Source: Adineta steineri (Eukaryota; Rotifera; Eurotatoria; Adinetida; Adinetidae). Taken from it: a DNA stretch of 64,000 nucleotides. The position numbers and the translations under genes are program-made. Each line of letters opens with the position of its first letter. The first letter of the stretch is position 1. Below are positions 36,443-49,476 of this stretch, one piece after another. The notes beneath the pieces are model-generated. The model ran no database searches and had not been told where the DNA came from. It saw only the letters and a list, made by a program, of their open reading frames with translations. The stretch lies in NCBI GenBank assembly GCA_905250115.1, contig CAJNOI010000059.1:248001-312000 (forward strand). The letters run 5' to 3'.

Positions 36443-39400
36443 TTATAAGTCATGTTGTCGATGAAGTATAAGATTTGGAATATTATTTGATAGAGAAGGA
36501 TTTATACTACTATCAGCACGACAAAATATTGATCGAGGGATGAAATAATCTAATGGACCATTCTAAAAAATAAACATAATTTTATTTGAAAATATCAATA
36601 ACTATATATGTATTATTTACCACAAATCGAGGACAATTTAATCGAGCATACCATTCAATTGAATACAAACACATTTGCATGCCAAGTCCAACAAATAATG
36701 ATGCCCATATAAATACATTGAATGCATTATTTTGTGTACGTTGTGGTAATATAAGCATTGAAATAACTATTTTATTTAAAAAACATAAAAACAAAATTCA
36801 GATTCAACGAAACTTACATCCAAGTACAGCGAATTGAATAAAGAGTATAGGATAGAAATACCCAAATGCTAATGCAATGATGTATTCATGAACGCATGCA
36901 CTAAGAAAAATAACGGCATACATTGAAACCAAACGATATTTAATACCAAATAGCTATATTTAGAAAATCATGAGAAGAAAAATTATTTTTTCGATTTTAA
37001 AATATTTACCTTATGACAATCACGATAAACATATGTATAAAGCCAATCATGAACAACCTGAAAGATAGGAAATATTGAAAATATTTTATGCGAGAAATTT
37101 AATTTACAATATTCCATGTTCGATAATAACTACTCCATGATGTTGCAGTCCACCAGTCCTAAAATACACGGAATAATAAATTAATTATAACATAGAGATA
37201 TTTCGGAATTTACACTATAGAATTGTCGATCAGCAAAACGAAGCATTTCAGCAAATGCATTGAGCCAACAATGAAGAAAACCATAGAATGCTAAAAAAAG
37301 AAAGAAACTCAATGTATGTGGATATGTAGGTAAACAACTCAGTCTTGAGAATTTGTATAGTCTAGCATTCCATTATACATCTTCAGGAGCATTTACGACG
37401 AAGGAATTCTTATTTTTAAAATATTTGGTTATGATTGATTCATTTTTACAGATCTCTTTTTCTTCTAATGTGATTATACATTAATCTCAAGAATAATCTT
37501 TCCCTATTCGATCGGTGCTCCTAAAATTTTACACTACTCACCATCAATCAATTCAAATTTTTGAAAAATTTGTTTAACTGAAAGCATTTTTTTGATATGC
37601 GAATTTATTTTGTCATTACCAGAGCTGGGCAAAATACCTAAAGTACTCGCACTCGCACTCGCACTCACACTCAAAGGGTCGGTACCCGCACTCGCACTCG
37701 CACTCACAGTCAAAAGGTCGGTACTCGCACTCGCAGTCGAAGGGTCGTCACCTTGCGTATCTGTGATAAAGATCTTACAGCTAATCTAGAAATCTCACGG
37801 GATTTTTTATTCGAAAAATCTGAATTAGAATTTTAGAAAAAATATATGAGATTGACCCTAATTTAAGTCTATCTTCGTTTTTCAAATTAGTATTGTTATA
37901 AACTTACCACAAAATAAGAATAGAGCACCTGGTAAAGTGCAATTAAGTATTGAGAGTACAAATATTTTTAATGTAACATGTTCCGAATTAAAATGACGAA
38001 ATACTGGTAAACAAAAACGATAAAATAAATAATAACCAAATAATGATGTTGTAGCAAATTGTACTAATTGTGAAATAACATATGTCCATCGTATAGATGA
38101 TGTTCGTGGATATGAATCACGGTAAATTAGTGTGGGTGCAAATAGAAAATATAGAAATTTAGAAAATTCTGGACATGGTGTATGTGGTACCGAAAATGTA
38201 CTTTGTTCATTTGATGAATCATTTGATTTATCTTTATTTAAATCATCTGCATTGACTATTAAAAGAGAAAAGCACGAATAAAAAAAGCAATTGTTTTTCT
38301 TTCAAAACTAACTTTCTTGTGAATAAATCTGACCATAAAGTATAGCACGTGGTGCATTTTCTCGTACGAATGCATGGGATTTCATTAAAAATCGAACCTA
38401 GAATAATAATATAACAGAAATCATAACATTGACAATAGTCAATAATTTTTAGTAGAAATTCTTCAAATATTATAGGTTAATAATTGAATATAATACAAAT
38501 ATCTGCTACACTATCTAGTAGTAATATATTAGTTCATATATTTATCAAATTAGATACAAACTATTGTTGTAATTTAAATATTTATTCATTCTTTCCTATA
38601 GCCAAATTTAAAAATATACAGTTTATATGAAATCTATTAAACAGTACATCAGTGTTTTATCCATGTTTCTTTTTTCAAATGTGCGAATCGAACTCTCGGG
38701 TGGGCGAAATAAAAATTCTGAGTGGACGGCGCCCACTCAGCTCATCCGCTATATAAAACACTGCAGTACATAATATCTATTGATCAATCAATTGTTCTAC
38801 ATAAATTGAATGTATCATTTCGAAGCTTTGAATAGCAATTGTATTCTTTGCAAATAGAATCTACTCTCTTATATAATTGTTATTAAATTAGAAACAATTC
38901 AACAATGTTTAATGAATTGAACTGAATGATCTCGGTTGGATTCCGATCGAACAATTATCTTATATGTTTAATTAAGTGCTCTCATTTCTTTCAAACAAGT
39001 TATTAGTCGAAGAATAGTTCAAATAAATAATTGTCTTTTTTGATATATAATTTCATTTACCTGTTCTGCAAGAATAATAATTCTTGTTACAATCGGATAA
39101 TTTTCTGCAATAATATAATGTGCGGGAATATATAAAAATAACCCAATATAACAACAATATGCAACAAACCATACCCAATCGAATATTACTATAAGATTAT
39201 TTTTATGAAGAAAAAAAATACTACGATAAGAATTTTAGATTCTTCTTACCTAATGTTGTTGAATTACTGGTCGGTGATTTTTCTGTTTCTGTTGATGATA
39301 GTAAATTATTTGAAAGTAACGAAAGACGTTTATATGACCAAAAATGAAAACAATAATAAATAATTGCACAAGTTGACATAAAAAGATAGAACCAAAGACG

Positions 39401-40160
39401 TAAACATTCTGATAAATTTGAAAAATTCCATCGAATAATATCAAATACAAAAAAATCAACACTAAAATACGAAATATCGTTTGTATATTTTTCAATAGAT
39501 AATAATTATATTATGCTACATACGTGCCCTTCTCAAATATATCGGTTATTGCAACTTGTAAAACAAGAAGAACAAGTATTGATATAAATATTTGTCGAAT
39601 TGATCGTATATGTGAAACTTCAAGTAATTCTGTTAATATAGATGAACGCATACGAAAAACTTTTGTTGGAAATGCTGATGATGATCTAATTTGTTTTAAA
39701 AATAAAAGATAAGAATAAAAATGTCCTTAAAATTTAAAACCTTTTTATATCCACACTTTGTTTTGATGCAATTGTTTGTGCTGATGATGAATCTCCTATC
39801 TTATTTATTGATGTTAAACCATTAGTAGTAATACCAGGTCGTTCAATCATCTCATTAATTGATGGCATATTAGCTGTTTGTTTGATTTCTGATGAAAATT
39901 CTTCAAAACGACTAGTTACATAATTAAGTAATTCAGAACGAAGTTTCTAGAAGAACAAAATTTTAGTTGTTTTCTTCTTTTTTTTTTTGTTGATTATAAT
40001 TTACTTCAGTTGCATTGTGAATTTTAACTGTTCGATCAACACGATTAAATTCAGCACTTGCTGATCGTTCTAAAAATTAGACAAAAAAAACAACAATTAT
40101 TTATTTAATAAAGAATATTTAATTAAATTAACCATGGCCACGTTTTGATATCGAAGACAT
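36443..40160 (-). CDS. Sterol O-acyltransferase (ACAT/SOAT family MBOAT enzyme)
   Basis: A multi-pass membrane-bound O-acyltransferase in more than ten exons. Family landmarks: [50 protein letters not shown], and [11 protein letters not shown] with the catalytic His. Towards the C-terminus, [12 protein letters not shown] is also typical of SOAT. The enzyme makes sterol esters from sterol and acyl-CoA in the ER. The N-terminal ~150 residues are hydrophilic, then hydrophobic helices follow. The first exon is short (ATG at 40158-40160, [10 protein letters not shown]). One intron (about 37292-37906) is unusually long and holds a tandem repeat; another holds the MITE at 38650-38763. SOAT is preferred over DGAT1 because of FYSDWW and the SEW/IEWYAR region. 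Exon sums were not fully checked. Confidence 0.88.
37635..37752. repeat. Tandem repeat, about 39-bp unit, in an acyltransferase intron
   Basis: About 2.7 copies of a 39-bp unit made of ACTCGC hexamers followed by a TCAAAGGGTCGGTAC-type spacer. The third copy is shorter (about 27 bp). It is GC-richer than its surroundings. Just to the left, at 37620, the sequence CAGAGCTGGGCAAAATAC resembles a hAT transposon end, but I see no matching right end. Confidence 0.7.
38650..38763. mobile_element. hAT-like MITE, 114 bp, with a tRNA-like interior
   Basis: Perfect 11-bp terminal inverted repeats (CAGTGTTTTAT / ATAAAACACTG) and a perfect 8-bp target duplication CAGTACAT (38642-38649 and 38764-38771). 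Inside, on the minus strand, are sequences like the pol III A box (GAGCTGAGTGGGC) and B box (GAGTTCGATTC). It also has an 8-bp hairpin, CTGAGTGG / CCACTCAG. It sits in an intron of the acyltransferase gene and cannot encode a protein. Confidence 0.78.
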
Positions 40161-41740
40161 TATTGATTTCGATCGAACAAAAAGTGCAATTCACAATCTA
40201 GAATATTTAATTTGTGTATAAAAATTTATAAAGATATAGAAACAGATAGAAAGCAAACATAAGCCCACCTCTTTTTGTTATCTATTGATAAGCAAATATG
40301 TAACACTCAATGAAACGAAAGATTTTAGTCTTATGATAATTGGACCATACAATTTCGATATATGCTATCAGCATGATACCAAAAAATGTACTTGATATTA
40401 TTCAGATTTATATGTACATTACTTGTATACAAGGGAATATTTGTTCTAATACTTTATACCTATAAAACTCAAGAATATATGAATACGCTATCGTCGTGTT
40501 CATAGTCAAATCAAAATATAACGTTATAGTTAAAATATGTTGTAACGAAATAAAAGAAAAGTAGTGTTCACAGTCGAATTATTTTTCTCGTTTATATAAC
40601 CGATATATGTATATATGATGAAAAAAACTATTGAAAAGAAAAAAAAGAATTAAGAGGTCACTCTTTTTTGAAAAGGATTTCTTTCGTCTTTCTTTTTTGA
40701 GAATATAATACTCATAATAAAAAAACCCGATTGGTTAGGAGTAAAAAGAAGTATACAGATATATACATTCATACGATTCAAATCGTTGATTTCGATGTAG
40801 AACTGACAAAAAAAGTATTATGTATTTGCTTTTGCTTTTGCTTTTACATCTGTTGTTATCTAATCAAAGAAAAACTTTCTCTTTCTTCTAAGTATTCAGA
40901 TATTTTCGATTATACGAGATCTAGATAAATTCTTATTACTTTCAATTATTCTTACAACTTTGAAATATTCATGTTGAAATGACTTAGCATATAGGAATAA
41001 TGACGAGATCTATTAGGATGAGTCATTATTGAACACTATTGGAACATCTATATGAGCCAATGAAAAAGTCTTATCGATTACCCGAATGATCTATTATTAT
41101 TCGTAGGAAAAAAATATTTTATTAATTACTTCATTTCTTCAACTTCTTTCAGATATCTGTTTTATTTTATCGATAAATATTCAAACACATTTATTCTTGT
41201 ATATGAGTGACCTCTAGATAAAATTAACAATTATAAATTCTGAAAATCTTTTAAAGAAAAATAAAATTTTTCAAATCTAGATTATCTATTTATTCATTCA
41301 AGTCTAATTTCTATCTGAATCATTGAGATTTATTTTCTTAGCTTAAAATGATCCTCCTTTTTGACGCTTCACCGGCCGTCATGATGTCTTCTTTTTTCTT
41401 CTATTTATTTTATTTTTTTTTTCTTCCTAACACCCTCGAATTAACAAAATCTATATACATTACATTCTTTCTATTCTAGAAACATCTATCTTATTGTTCC
41501 ACATGTTAGTCGAACTAAAGAAGTGAACATAGATATAAAAACCCTAGACGAACAATAATATTTACTTTCCTCTTCTCTCTCTCTTTTTTTGTTTTGGTTT
41601 AAATCAAATGTGACTAGTCTTGGCCAGTATATATCTGTTTATAGTCATTATTTGATCGAAATCGTTATATAAACAAAAGAGTAAAATCTTTAATATATTA
41701 TCGTCACTTTTCATTCTCCATAGTCGAAGAAAGTATCAAA
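40161..41740. other. Divergent intergenic region
   Basis: Lies between the starts of the acyltransferase (minus) and LSM14 (plus). It holds a TATATAAA box at 41666-41673, 68 nt before the LSM14 ATG. The 65-codon frame at 40731 shows no motif. Confidence 0.5.
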
Positions 41741-43609
41741 ATGAGCTTAGCTAATAATTCATCTATAAAAAAACCATCCGCAACTGGTACGACTGATTCA
41801 CCATATCTTGGCTCAAAAATTAGTCTGGTTTCAAAAGCCAAAATACGTTATGAAGGTATTCTATATACAATTGATGCAAATGAATCAACTGTTGCACTTT
41901 CAAAAGGTAAATATATATATTGAGAAGAAGATGAAGAAGAACACAATAACAAATCATTGATTACTTTTTTTTAGTGCGTTCTTTTGGCACAGAAGATCGT
42001 CCAACAGATCGACCTGTACCAGCTCGTGATGAAATCTTTGAATATATTATTTTTCGCGGTGCCGATATTGAAGATTTACAAGTTCGTGAACCTCCACAAA
42101 GTACACTTACACAAGATCCAGCTATTGTTGAAGTAAAATCTATTATTTATAAATGATTACAAAAATAATTTGCTTTTTAATATTTATTCTAGTCATCTAT
42201 GTATCCAGCTGGTGCTCGTTCCACTAATATGGGAACAAATAATCTTGGAGGTAACCAAACACGTTCATCATCAAATCAAGGTACAATGCCATCACCACCT
42301 GTCCAACAAGGTCTTGGTAAAGGATTAAAATCCTCATCAAATACAGATCCATTACGTCAGTTAAATTTAAATCAACAACAAACATCAAGACCATTTAGTC
42401 AACAACCAACATCAGCAGCACAACATGACGGACAAGATTATTCCTATAATAATCAACGACGAGGTCGTCAACAACAAGATTATTACAATGATTTCAGTAG
42501 TAATAACAATAATAATAACACTAACAACCGTCGAGGAAATCAAAAACAGGGTTATGCAGAATGGCCTCGTACTAATAATAATAATAATTCAGGTTGGGAT
42601 AATAATGGTTATCGTCAACAACAACAACAACAACAACAACAACAAACACAACGATATCCCCGACAACAACAACAACAACAGCAACAACAAAATTATGAAG
42701 GAAATCGTTTCTATCCACAAAAACGTAAGTTAATCTGAACAAAAGAATCATATTTATTATATTCTTTCATTGCAATAAATAGGTACAAATAATGGTCAAC
42801 AAGGTTATAATAATTATTATAACTATCGTGAACGACGTAATTCAACAGGTGGTATAACAGGTAATCAACAACGTAATAATACTAATAATAATAATCGTCA
42901 ACAACGTGAACGTACTGATTCTATACGTGGTAATAGTAATAATCGATCAACATTAAAATTTATCGGTGATTTTGATTTTGAAAAATCCAATGCTGAATTT
43001 GATAAAAATGCTATTGAAGATGAAATTAAAAAAAGTTTATCAATTAAACCAACTAAAGATAAAACTGATGAGACATCAACTACTGAAAATGATAAAGAAA
43101 AAGAAAAAGAAAATGATGAACAACAACCACAAGAACAATCCCAACAACCACCTAATACATCAACAGTTCAATTAGATCAACAAGAACATGATCCAAATAA
43201 TCCAGATGGTTTCTATGATAAACAAAAAAGTTTCTTTGATCGAATCTCATGTGAAACAACAGAAAAAGAAAAAACGTATGTCAAAAAATATATCTACTTG
43301 ATTTAGTTTTATTTAACAAAAATATTCTTTAGCATTTCACGTCGTAATTGGAATGAAGAACGTCGAATTAATGCTGAAACATTCGGTTTAAAATATCGTC
43401 CAATGCAACAAACTGGTAATTATAATCAACGTAATGGACAAGGTGGTTATAATAATTATAATCGACGAAATAATAATGGTCAACAATCATATTATGGTAA
43501 TGGTGCTCGTTATCAACGTGGTGGAGGTGGAAATTATGGTGATGGTCAACAACGTTCTCGAAATACAACCTATTATAACAATACAAACAAACGAATGCAA
43601 GCTTATTAG
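41741..43609 (+). CDS. LSM14: LSM14 / Trailer hitch (RAP55) mRNP protein
   Basis: A 541-residue protein in five exons (41741-41906, 41975-42132, 42193-42724, 42783-43275, 43333-43609) with an intact frame. The N-terminal divergent LSm domain reads [20 protein letters not shown], then [10 protein letters not shown] and [12 protein letters not shown], as in LSM14A/B and Trailer hitch. A long Gln/Asn-rich linker follows. The FDF box ([12 protein letters not shown]), the FFD box ([13 protein letters not shown]) and the TFG box ([12 protein letters not shown]) come next in the standard order, with RGG-like repeats at the C-terminus. The family represses translation and builds P-bodies by binding DDX6 (FDF/TFG) and EDC4 (FFD). 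All parts are present, so it should be functional. Confidence 0.96.
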
Positions 43610-45922
43610 AAGTATTTAAAAAAAAAGAATATTTGTAACAATATATAACGGCTGTATTTGTATGTGAGTGAGTGTGTGCGTGCGTGTGTGCGTGTATGTT
43701 TGAGCGATTGAACAGCAGTCATTTGGTTTAACCTATTCTTTTTCTTTATTTTCTTTTTGTCTTTCGTTTGTTCGTATAAGCCGTCATTTCTTATATCTAC
43801 TCTGAGCATTTTACTTTCTTTTTTCGTTTGCTGATTTTGACTGTTGTTCTTGTGCTGTTTTTTTTTATTTAACATAACCTTATAACAAATTAGTATACGT
43901 GTGATTGAAAAGAAAGAACAACAACTGAAAATAAAAAATAACCGAAGTTCTTCACCGTATATACATACATACATATATATATATTTATATACACGAGCAC
44001 AATTTGAAAATATGTAGATTTTTTATTTGTATGAAAATGAAACTAAAGTTTTTTTTTCTTATAAATAAAAATAAAAAATGTTTCCAAGATTGATATAAGA
44101 ATTAATAAAAACTTCTTTTTTTTAATATTATATAAAATTCTTTTATTACACTTAAAATTCAAGATTAGGTTCTTATTTGCATATGGTCAAGGCGAAGAAC
44201 TATTGAATTAAATTTAAATGTGAAATAGTTTGTTAAGAGTTTTCTTCAGTATCTATTATTGGATTCTTTTTGCATAATGTTGAATCCTCTTTCACGTATT
44301 TATAATACTGTCATTATGAAAAACAACATTCTTTAAAAATTTTTACATGCATCCGATTTTTATTGTTCATGAAAACCGACTTATTCGTCATTCTGAATAA
44401 CTCTATGTTAAAATTATTTAAACTAGATTTTTTCTTATTAATCAGAAATATGTATTATATATTTTAGTTCTAAAAGTAAAAATATGCTTGCAGAATGAAA
44501 CAAATATGAAAAGCTTTTCAACGAAAAATTTTAGCGAAATAAAAAAAGCGAAAGGCAACTCAGCGAAATGATTTTTCTTGATGAGGGCGAAAAATGTCTC
44601 GCAGTTGTGAATTTCACTCAGTGGACACCATGTCTTACAGAATTGAATCCAGTATTATTGAACAATTGAGCAAATGATTCATTCTATCTAATAGGTTTCA
44701 TAGAGACAACATCGTACTATCCCTTTTCTATATGATATAGATATTGATTAAGATGTATAGTAAATCACGAAGTATCTATTAAAAATTGAATCTCTCCATC
44801 GCGGCCTAACTAAATGCACTGATGCTTTTCTGAAAATAAAAGATAGAACAAAGCTTAGAGAGAAACAGTGTAGAATTTTTATGAAGCAAAAGGATGTTTT
44901 TTTTCATTTGAAAGAAATGAAAAAGACGGAGAATAGATCAGACAATACTAATTATTCATATATGGATGAAAATCAGCGTATTTGATTGAAACGTAGTGGA
45001 AGTATTCGATTTTTAGTGCCCGTTTCGTGACTTACTGAGTATCCTATACTCAACAGTGAAAACATTACCGATGGTTAATCAAAATCTCTACTGATAAAAT
45101 ATTTATATATCAATTTTATCTAAGAATCTTAGGATTTGCACTATTATCTTCTTCGAAATACAATATAAAAATATTTATATTTTTAAACCACTGACATTGT
45201 TTTTCAAGTACATAATCAGCAATAAATTCCATTCCTTTTGAAATATTCCATCACTAAATAACTGCATCAAAACAATAACACCTCTCTCTTATCATCAATT
45301 TATACAGTACAATTAACATTGAATCACTAACAATCAAGCTATTTTTCTAAGCTGTTAATTATGTATCTAATATCATACGATAAAAAGGCAATTGTCGTCT
45401 TTTTTATTTATTTTTAAACAATACATTTTTTTTCTCTTCTTCTCATAACACCTAAACAAATAGATATGCATATATTTACCCTTTATCATTTCACACATGA
45501 CTGAAGATAAACGATAGGTACTTATCAGTAATATTTATAACATTGTCATTTAAACGATATTAAACCTACACTTCATTAAATCAGCATTTTGTCTCTATTG
45601 TTATTATTATTATTTTATTGTCACAAAGAACAATTAACGTTGATGATTGATCTTTAATTTTCTAACAGTTTAATGCGGTATCCTTGAAATGCGAATGATC
45701 CGCTCGTGAAAATAGAGATGGTGTGAATATGAAAACAAACATTAGTCAGTCAATCAATTTATCAAAGAAGATTAATTCGTTTTCTCTATCCAATAGAATA
45801 TATTCTCCAATAGAAAAAAAAAACTTTTCCTCTTCTCTATTTCTTTCCTCTTCTCTCTCTCTTTTCATCATATAAAATAAACTTCATATTTTTATTATCT
45901 CTTCATTTCTCCACCACGCATC
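43610..45922. other. Intergenic between LSM14 and Gbx
   Basis: About 2.3 kb. It starts with the LSM14 3' UTR (GT-rich stretch 43665-43700; A-rich polyadenylation-like AATAAA near 44064). Nothing else is recognised until a TATAAAA at 45871-45877, 46 nt before the Gbx ATG. Confidence 0.5.
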
Positions 45923-46434
45923 ATGTCAACAAATTTTTTTATCGATGCTCTACTTAATAGTAATCATGAAAATAAAAATCGTTCATCTATATATATGAAT
46001 TCTTATTTACATGAATCAAATTTCAATTCAGGTAAAATAAATCTTTCTTCAATAAATAAAATAATCCTTTTGTTTTTCTTATAGATAGTTTGAATTATCC
46101 TACAACAAGTGATAGTGATGAAGATGATAATTCATCATTAAATAAAAGTTCAATAACAATACGTCGTAAACGAACAGCTTTCACAAATGAACAACTAATG
46201 GAATTAGAATCAGAATTTCAACAAAAAAAATATTTATCACTTATTGAACGTTCACAAATAGCACAAACATTGAATTTAACTGAAATACAAGTTAAAATTT
46301 GGTGGCAAAATCGTCGTGCAAAATGGAAACGTATTAAAGCTGGACAATTAAGACAATTTTCAACACACTGTCAAACAAATAATAAAGTTTTCTGTCCTAT
46401 ACCAGTACATGTTAAAAAACATTTTACATCGTGA
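45923..46434 (+). CDS. Gbx: Gbx/unplugged homeodomain transcription factor
   Basis: A compact 152-residue homeodomain protein in two exons (45923-46031 and 46085-46434). An EH1-like motif, FFIDALL, at residues 5-11 would recruit Groucho co-repressors. The homeodomain (RKRTAFTNEQLMELESEF, KKYLSLIERSQIAQTLNL, NRRAKWKRIKAG) matches Gbx. The short tail has PIPVHV, the same as the conserved C-terminal motif of vertebrate GBX proteins. Position 49 of the homeodomain, almost always Phe in WFQN, is Trp here (KIWWQNRR). Gbx factors position the hindbrain boundary in chordates and act in neural patterning in other animals. It is much shorter than vertebrate GBX (about 350 residues). Confidence 0.93.
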
Positions 46435-49400
46435 TTTGATTGTTTACTTTTTTTTGCTTCTTATGTGTATAACAAATTTAAATTAAATTTAACTGAAGAA
46501 TCTAGATTTAATTATCGATATTTATGATCAAAGATAGATTATCTGATCGACGTTTTTTTATGTAATAGGAAGATAATGAGATAGTTAAAATCTTTTTAAT
46601 GAGTGAATGCGCGCGCGCTTTCGGAGAAATAAAAAACGATCAATTATGATTAATGATAACAGAGTCAATGATAATACATGCTTAAGTCTACTCTCAACTC
46701 GTATTTTTCGGTATGAAGTTCATTGAACTCTGACAGTGAAGTTTATCAATTAGAACTGAAAAGTAGGAGTTCGTACATAGTTTTATTTTTGTTCGTCTTC
46801 GTTTATTTTTCTAATGCGATAAATTGAACATATCTTATGATCAATGTCGGTTAATGTTATGCAATATAATTATCTTTTGTCTGTGAAATTGTGAACATGT
46901 GCAATCGACTTATTATGATTGAAGAGAGAGATCAACTATTTTCATGGGGAAATGAAATGATTGTCTAGTGTATAATAGAATTCCCATAAGCAATTATCTC
47001 TAGATACTTTTCGTCAACATATATGCATTTGATTTTAAATCAACGATAGGACATAAATCAGAAAAATTTATACTTGAGTACATTTTATTTTTATGCATTG
47101 GAGAATTGCTTTGATCATCGAGATCATAACAATAGACTAAAAGAAAACAAATGCTGTTAATTACTTCTCAAAACTAAAAAAAAAAATGTAAGAAAATTAG
47201 AAGCATCTTTGACAGGTCACTTATCACTTTTATGTTATGTATACATTTTTTTCTTTTTGATGATAAATTGACTTTATTACTCAATTGTTAGCTTACTTAT
47301 AATGACTAGTCATTATCATATAGGTGACAATGAACGACTATTATTGTTAATGATGGACATTCAAGTTTTAATATAATATAATTTACTACTTTAGATTTAT
47401 GCTCGTGCTATGCGTCATTGAATATAAATAAATTAAAGACATCGATTAACTTCATTCGGATGATAGATTTTTGTTTCTTCTTTCTTTCGTGACTTTCTTT
47501 TGCTATACTATTCGATGTCTGTCAGAGTTATTATAGAAGATATATATATATATATATATGATCTTATGGCGGTATTAATCAGATATGAATCATTGATTAT
47601 TCGGAAGTTTTGATAATGATCCTTTTTATATGGTAAATAGTTAAGATTTTGTTTAATTATTAAAGAAGTGATTGAACACATTTATCAATAAATGGTTGAT
47701 TATCAAGTGAATAATTCGAAGTGGTCATCGAATTTTTAGAAATATAAAAATCAATTTTAATGCAAAGATTGAATTCTTTTTTTTGCGATGAGCACTAGAG
47801 AATAAATGTGTGTTGTAATATTCATTCATTTGATTCAGTGGCGAATCTAGGATTTTGGAAGGGAGGGGTGATGTTTGAGTAGGCGGAGGGCGATTTCGAT
47901 TAAAACTATTTTTTGAGTTCAATCGAAGTAGTGCGAACCTATTTTTGCTGTAAAAAAATCGAAAAAAATTTCTGAAGGAAAGGGTGACTACCCCCTAAAT
48001 CCGCCATTGATTTGATTCAGTTTGTTTTCAGTTCATAATTTTTTATTATACGTTTGTTCCATTTATGTTTTGTAAGCCTATTCATTACCAATAAAGATTT
48101 AATCGTTATTATATCTCATACAATCAAAACCAAGCTTATAAGCAATTTCGCGTTGACTGAGAATATTTTCTCATCTATGCGATGTTGTTAAGAAATCCGA
48201 AAAATGTTTTGTTCGAAGCCACCAGTACTCAGAGTCCATCGAGAAGCTCGATACGATCGATGTCGTCGTTGTAGCAGCGAGTGTTCAGGGTGAGGGTGAG
48301 TGTAGGTGTGGATGTATAGGTATGAACCAGAGTTTCTAGTACCAGTTGTACACAGCATAGGTAAAATGTGCTGTACAATTGCAATTTTTTATTTACACTC
48401 TGATTTTCACTTTGCTCGAAAAAGCAGAGTGTACGGTTAACACTTTGCGAAAATGATTTGCAACTTGATTCTAAAATGTCAGAAGCAGTAGATCACTTTT
48501 TCTTACATTTGTTTTTTGTAAATGAATTATCAGATTATGAAATGGTATGCTTATTTATCACTCATGTTTGTTATTTAACAAGTATTTATATAAAGTACTC
48601 ATAAAGAAAGTAGAATTATTTCTGTTTTTTACATTGGAAAAACGTTATAAGTACACTTTGCAGGCAAAAAGAAGGTGTACACTTACTTTTGGTCTGCCTA
48701 AGCAAAGCGTACCAACACTCACACCCTTAATTTTCTGGATTACTTAACATATTCATCTATGTAATGAATATTATGTTTATCATTGAGAGATTTTAGTAAC
48801 AATATTAGATAATTTGTTATCATTTCATAACAGAACTTTATAGGATTCAATTTTTATTTAGTATGATTTGAAAAATGACTTGTGTTATTTCGAATCTTTT
48901 TTTTTTCGTCTGCATGTAAAGAAAACAATAAAAATCGAATTCAGAGTTCATGGAAAATTTTCACGATTTTGTTTGAATTTAAAAAACTTAAAATAAGAAA
49001 GAAAGAAAGAAAGGAGGAAGAAGGAAGACAAAAACGTTCAAACAAAAAGAAAAAAAACTCAATCAAACTTAGTAGCAACAGTAACAATAAACAACAAACA
49101 AACTGTTCGTCTCTGCAAATAGATATAGTTATAATAAATGAAAAGAGAAAGAGGATAAGAAAAAAACAAAATCTATACAAAAGAAAGAAAGAAAACAGCA
49201 CCATCCTATATTTATATATACACTAAACGCTTGTTTTTCGAAGCATACACAGAACTTATCACACAAACAAAAGAAAAATTTTTATTTGAAGAAGATTGTT
49301 TGTTTAATTCATATGTTCTTCTTATTGAGCAAGAAATAAAAACCACATTTTGTTGATATATAATATAGATGTGGAATGTTCGTTCATCTATGATGTAAAT

Positions 49401-49476
49401 TTAAATACGAAATAAACGAAAATTGATTGCATAGAAATAAGAAAAAGGACGGTTTTGTTTTGAATAATTAATAATA
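46435..49476. other. Convergent intergenic between Gbx and the LMO7-like gene
   Basis: About 3 kb without a recognised gene. It contains the MITE at 47836-48009 and a (TA)n stretch near 47540-47560. The purine-rich frame at 48882-49226 is low-complexity. Confidence 0.5.
47836..48009. mobile_element. hAT-like MITE, 174 bp, 8-bp target duplication
   Basis: Termini CAGTGGCGAATCTAGG and the reverse complement of CAATGGCGGATTTAGG form imperfect inverted repeats of about 16 bp. The element is flanked by the perfect 8-bp direct repeat ATTTGATT (47828-47835 and 48010-48017). No transposase is encoded. Ends and duplication size fit hAT-type transposons, as for the element at 2524-2648, whose ends are related. 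Confidence 0.8.

Noticed and set aside
41663-43620. Second-frame Ile/Asn-rich ORFs over LSM14
   Set aside because: Shadows of CAA and AAT repeats in the real LSM14 exons.
48882-49226. 114-codon frame rich in Lys, Arg and Asn
   Set aside because: A-rich low-complexity sequence with a mirror frame on the other strand; no domain.
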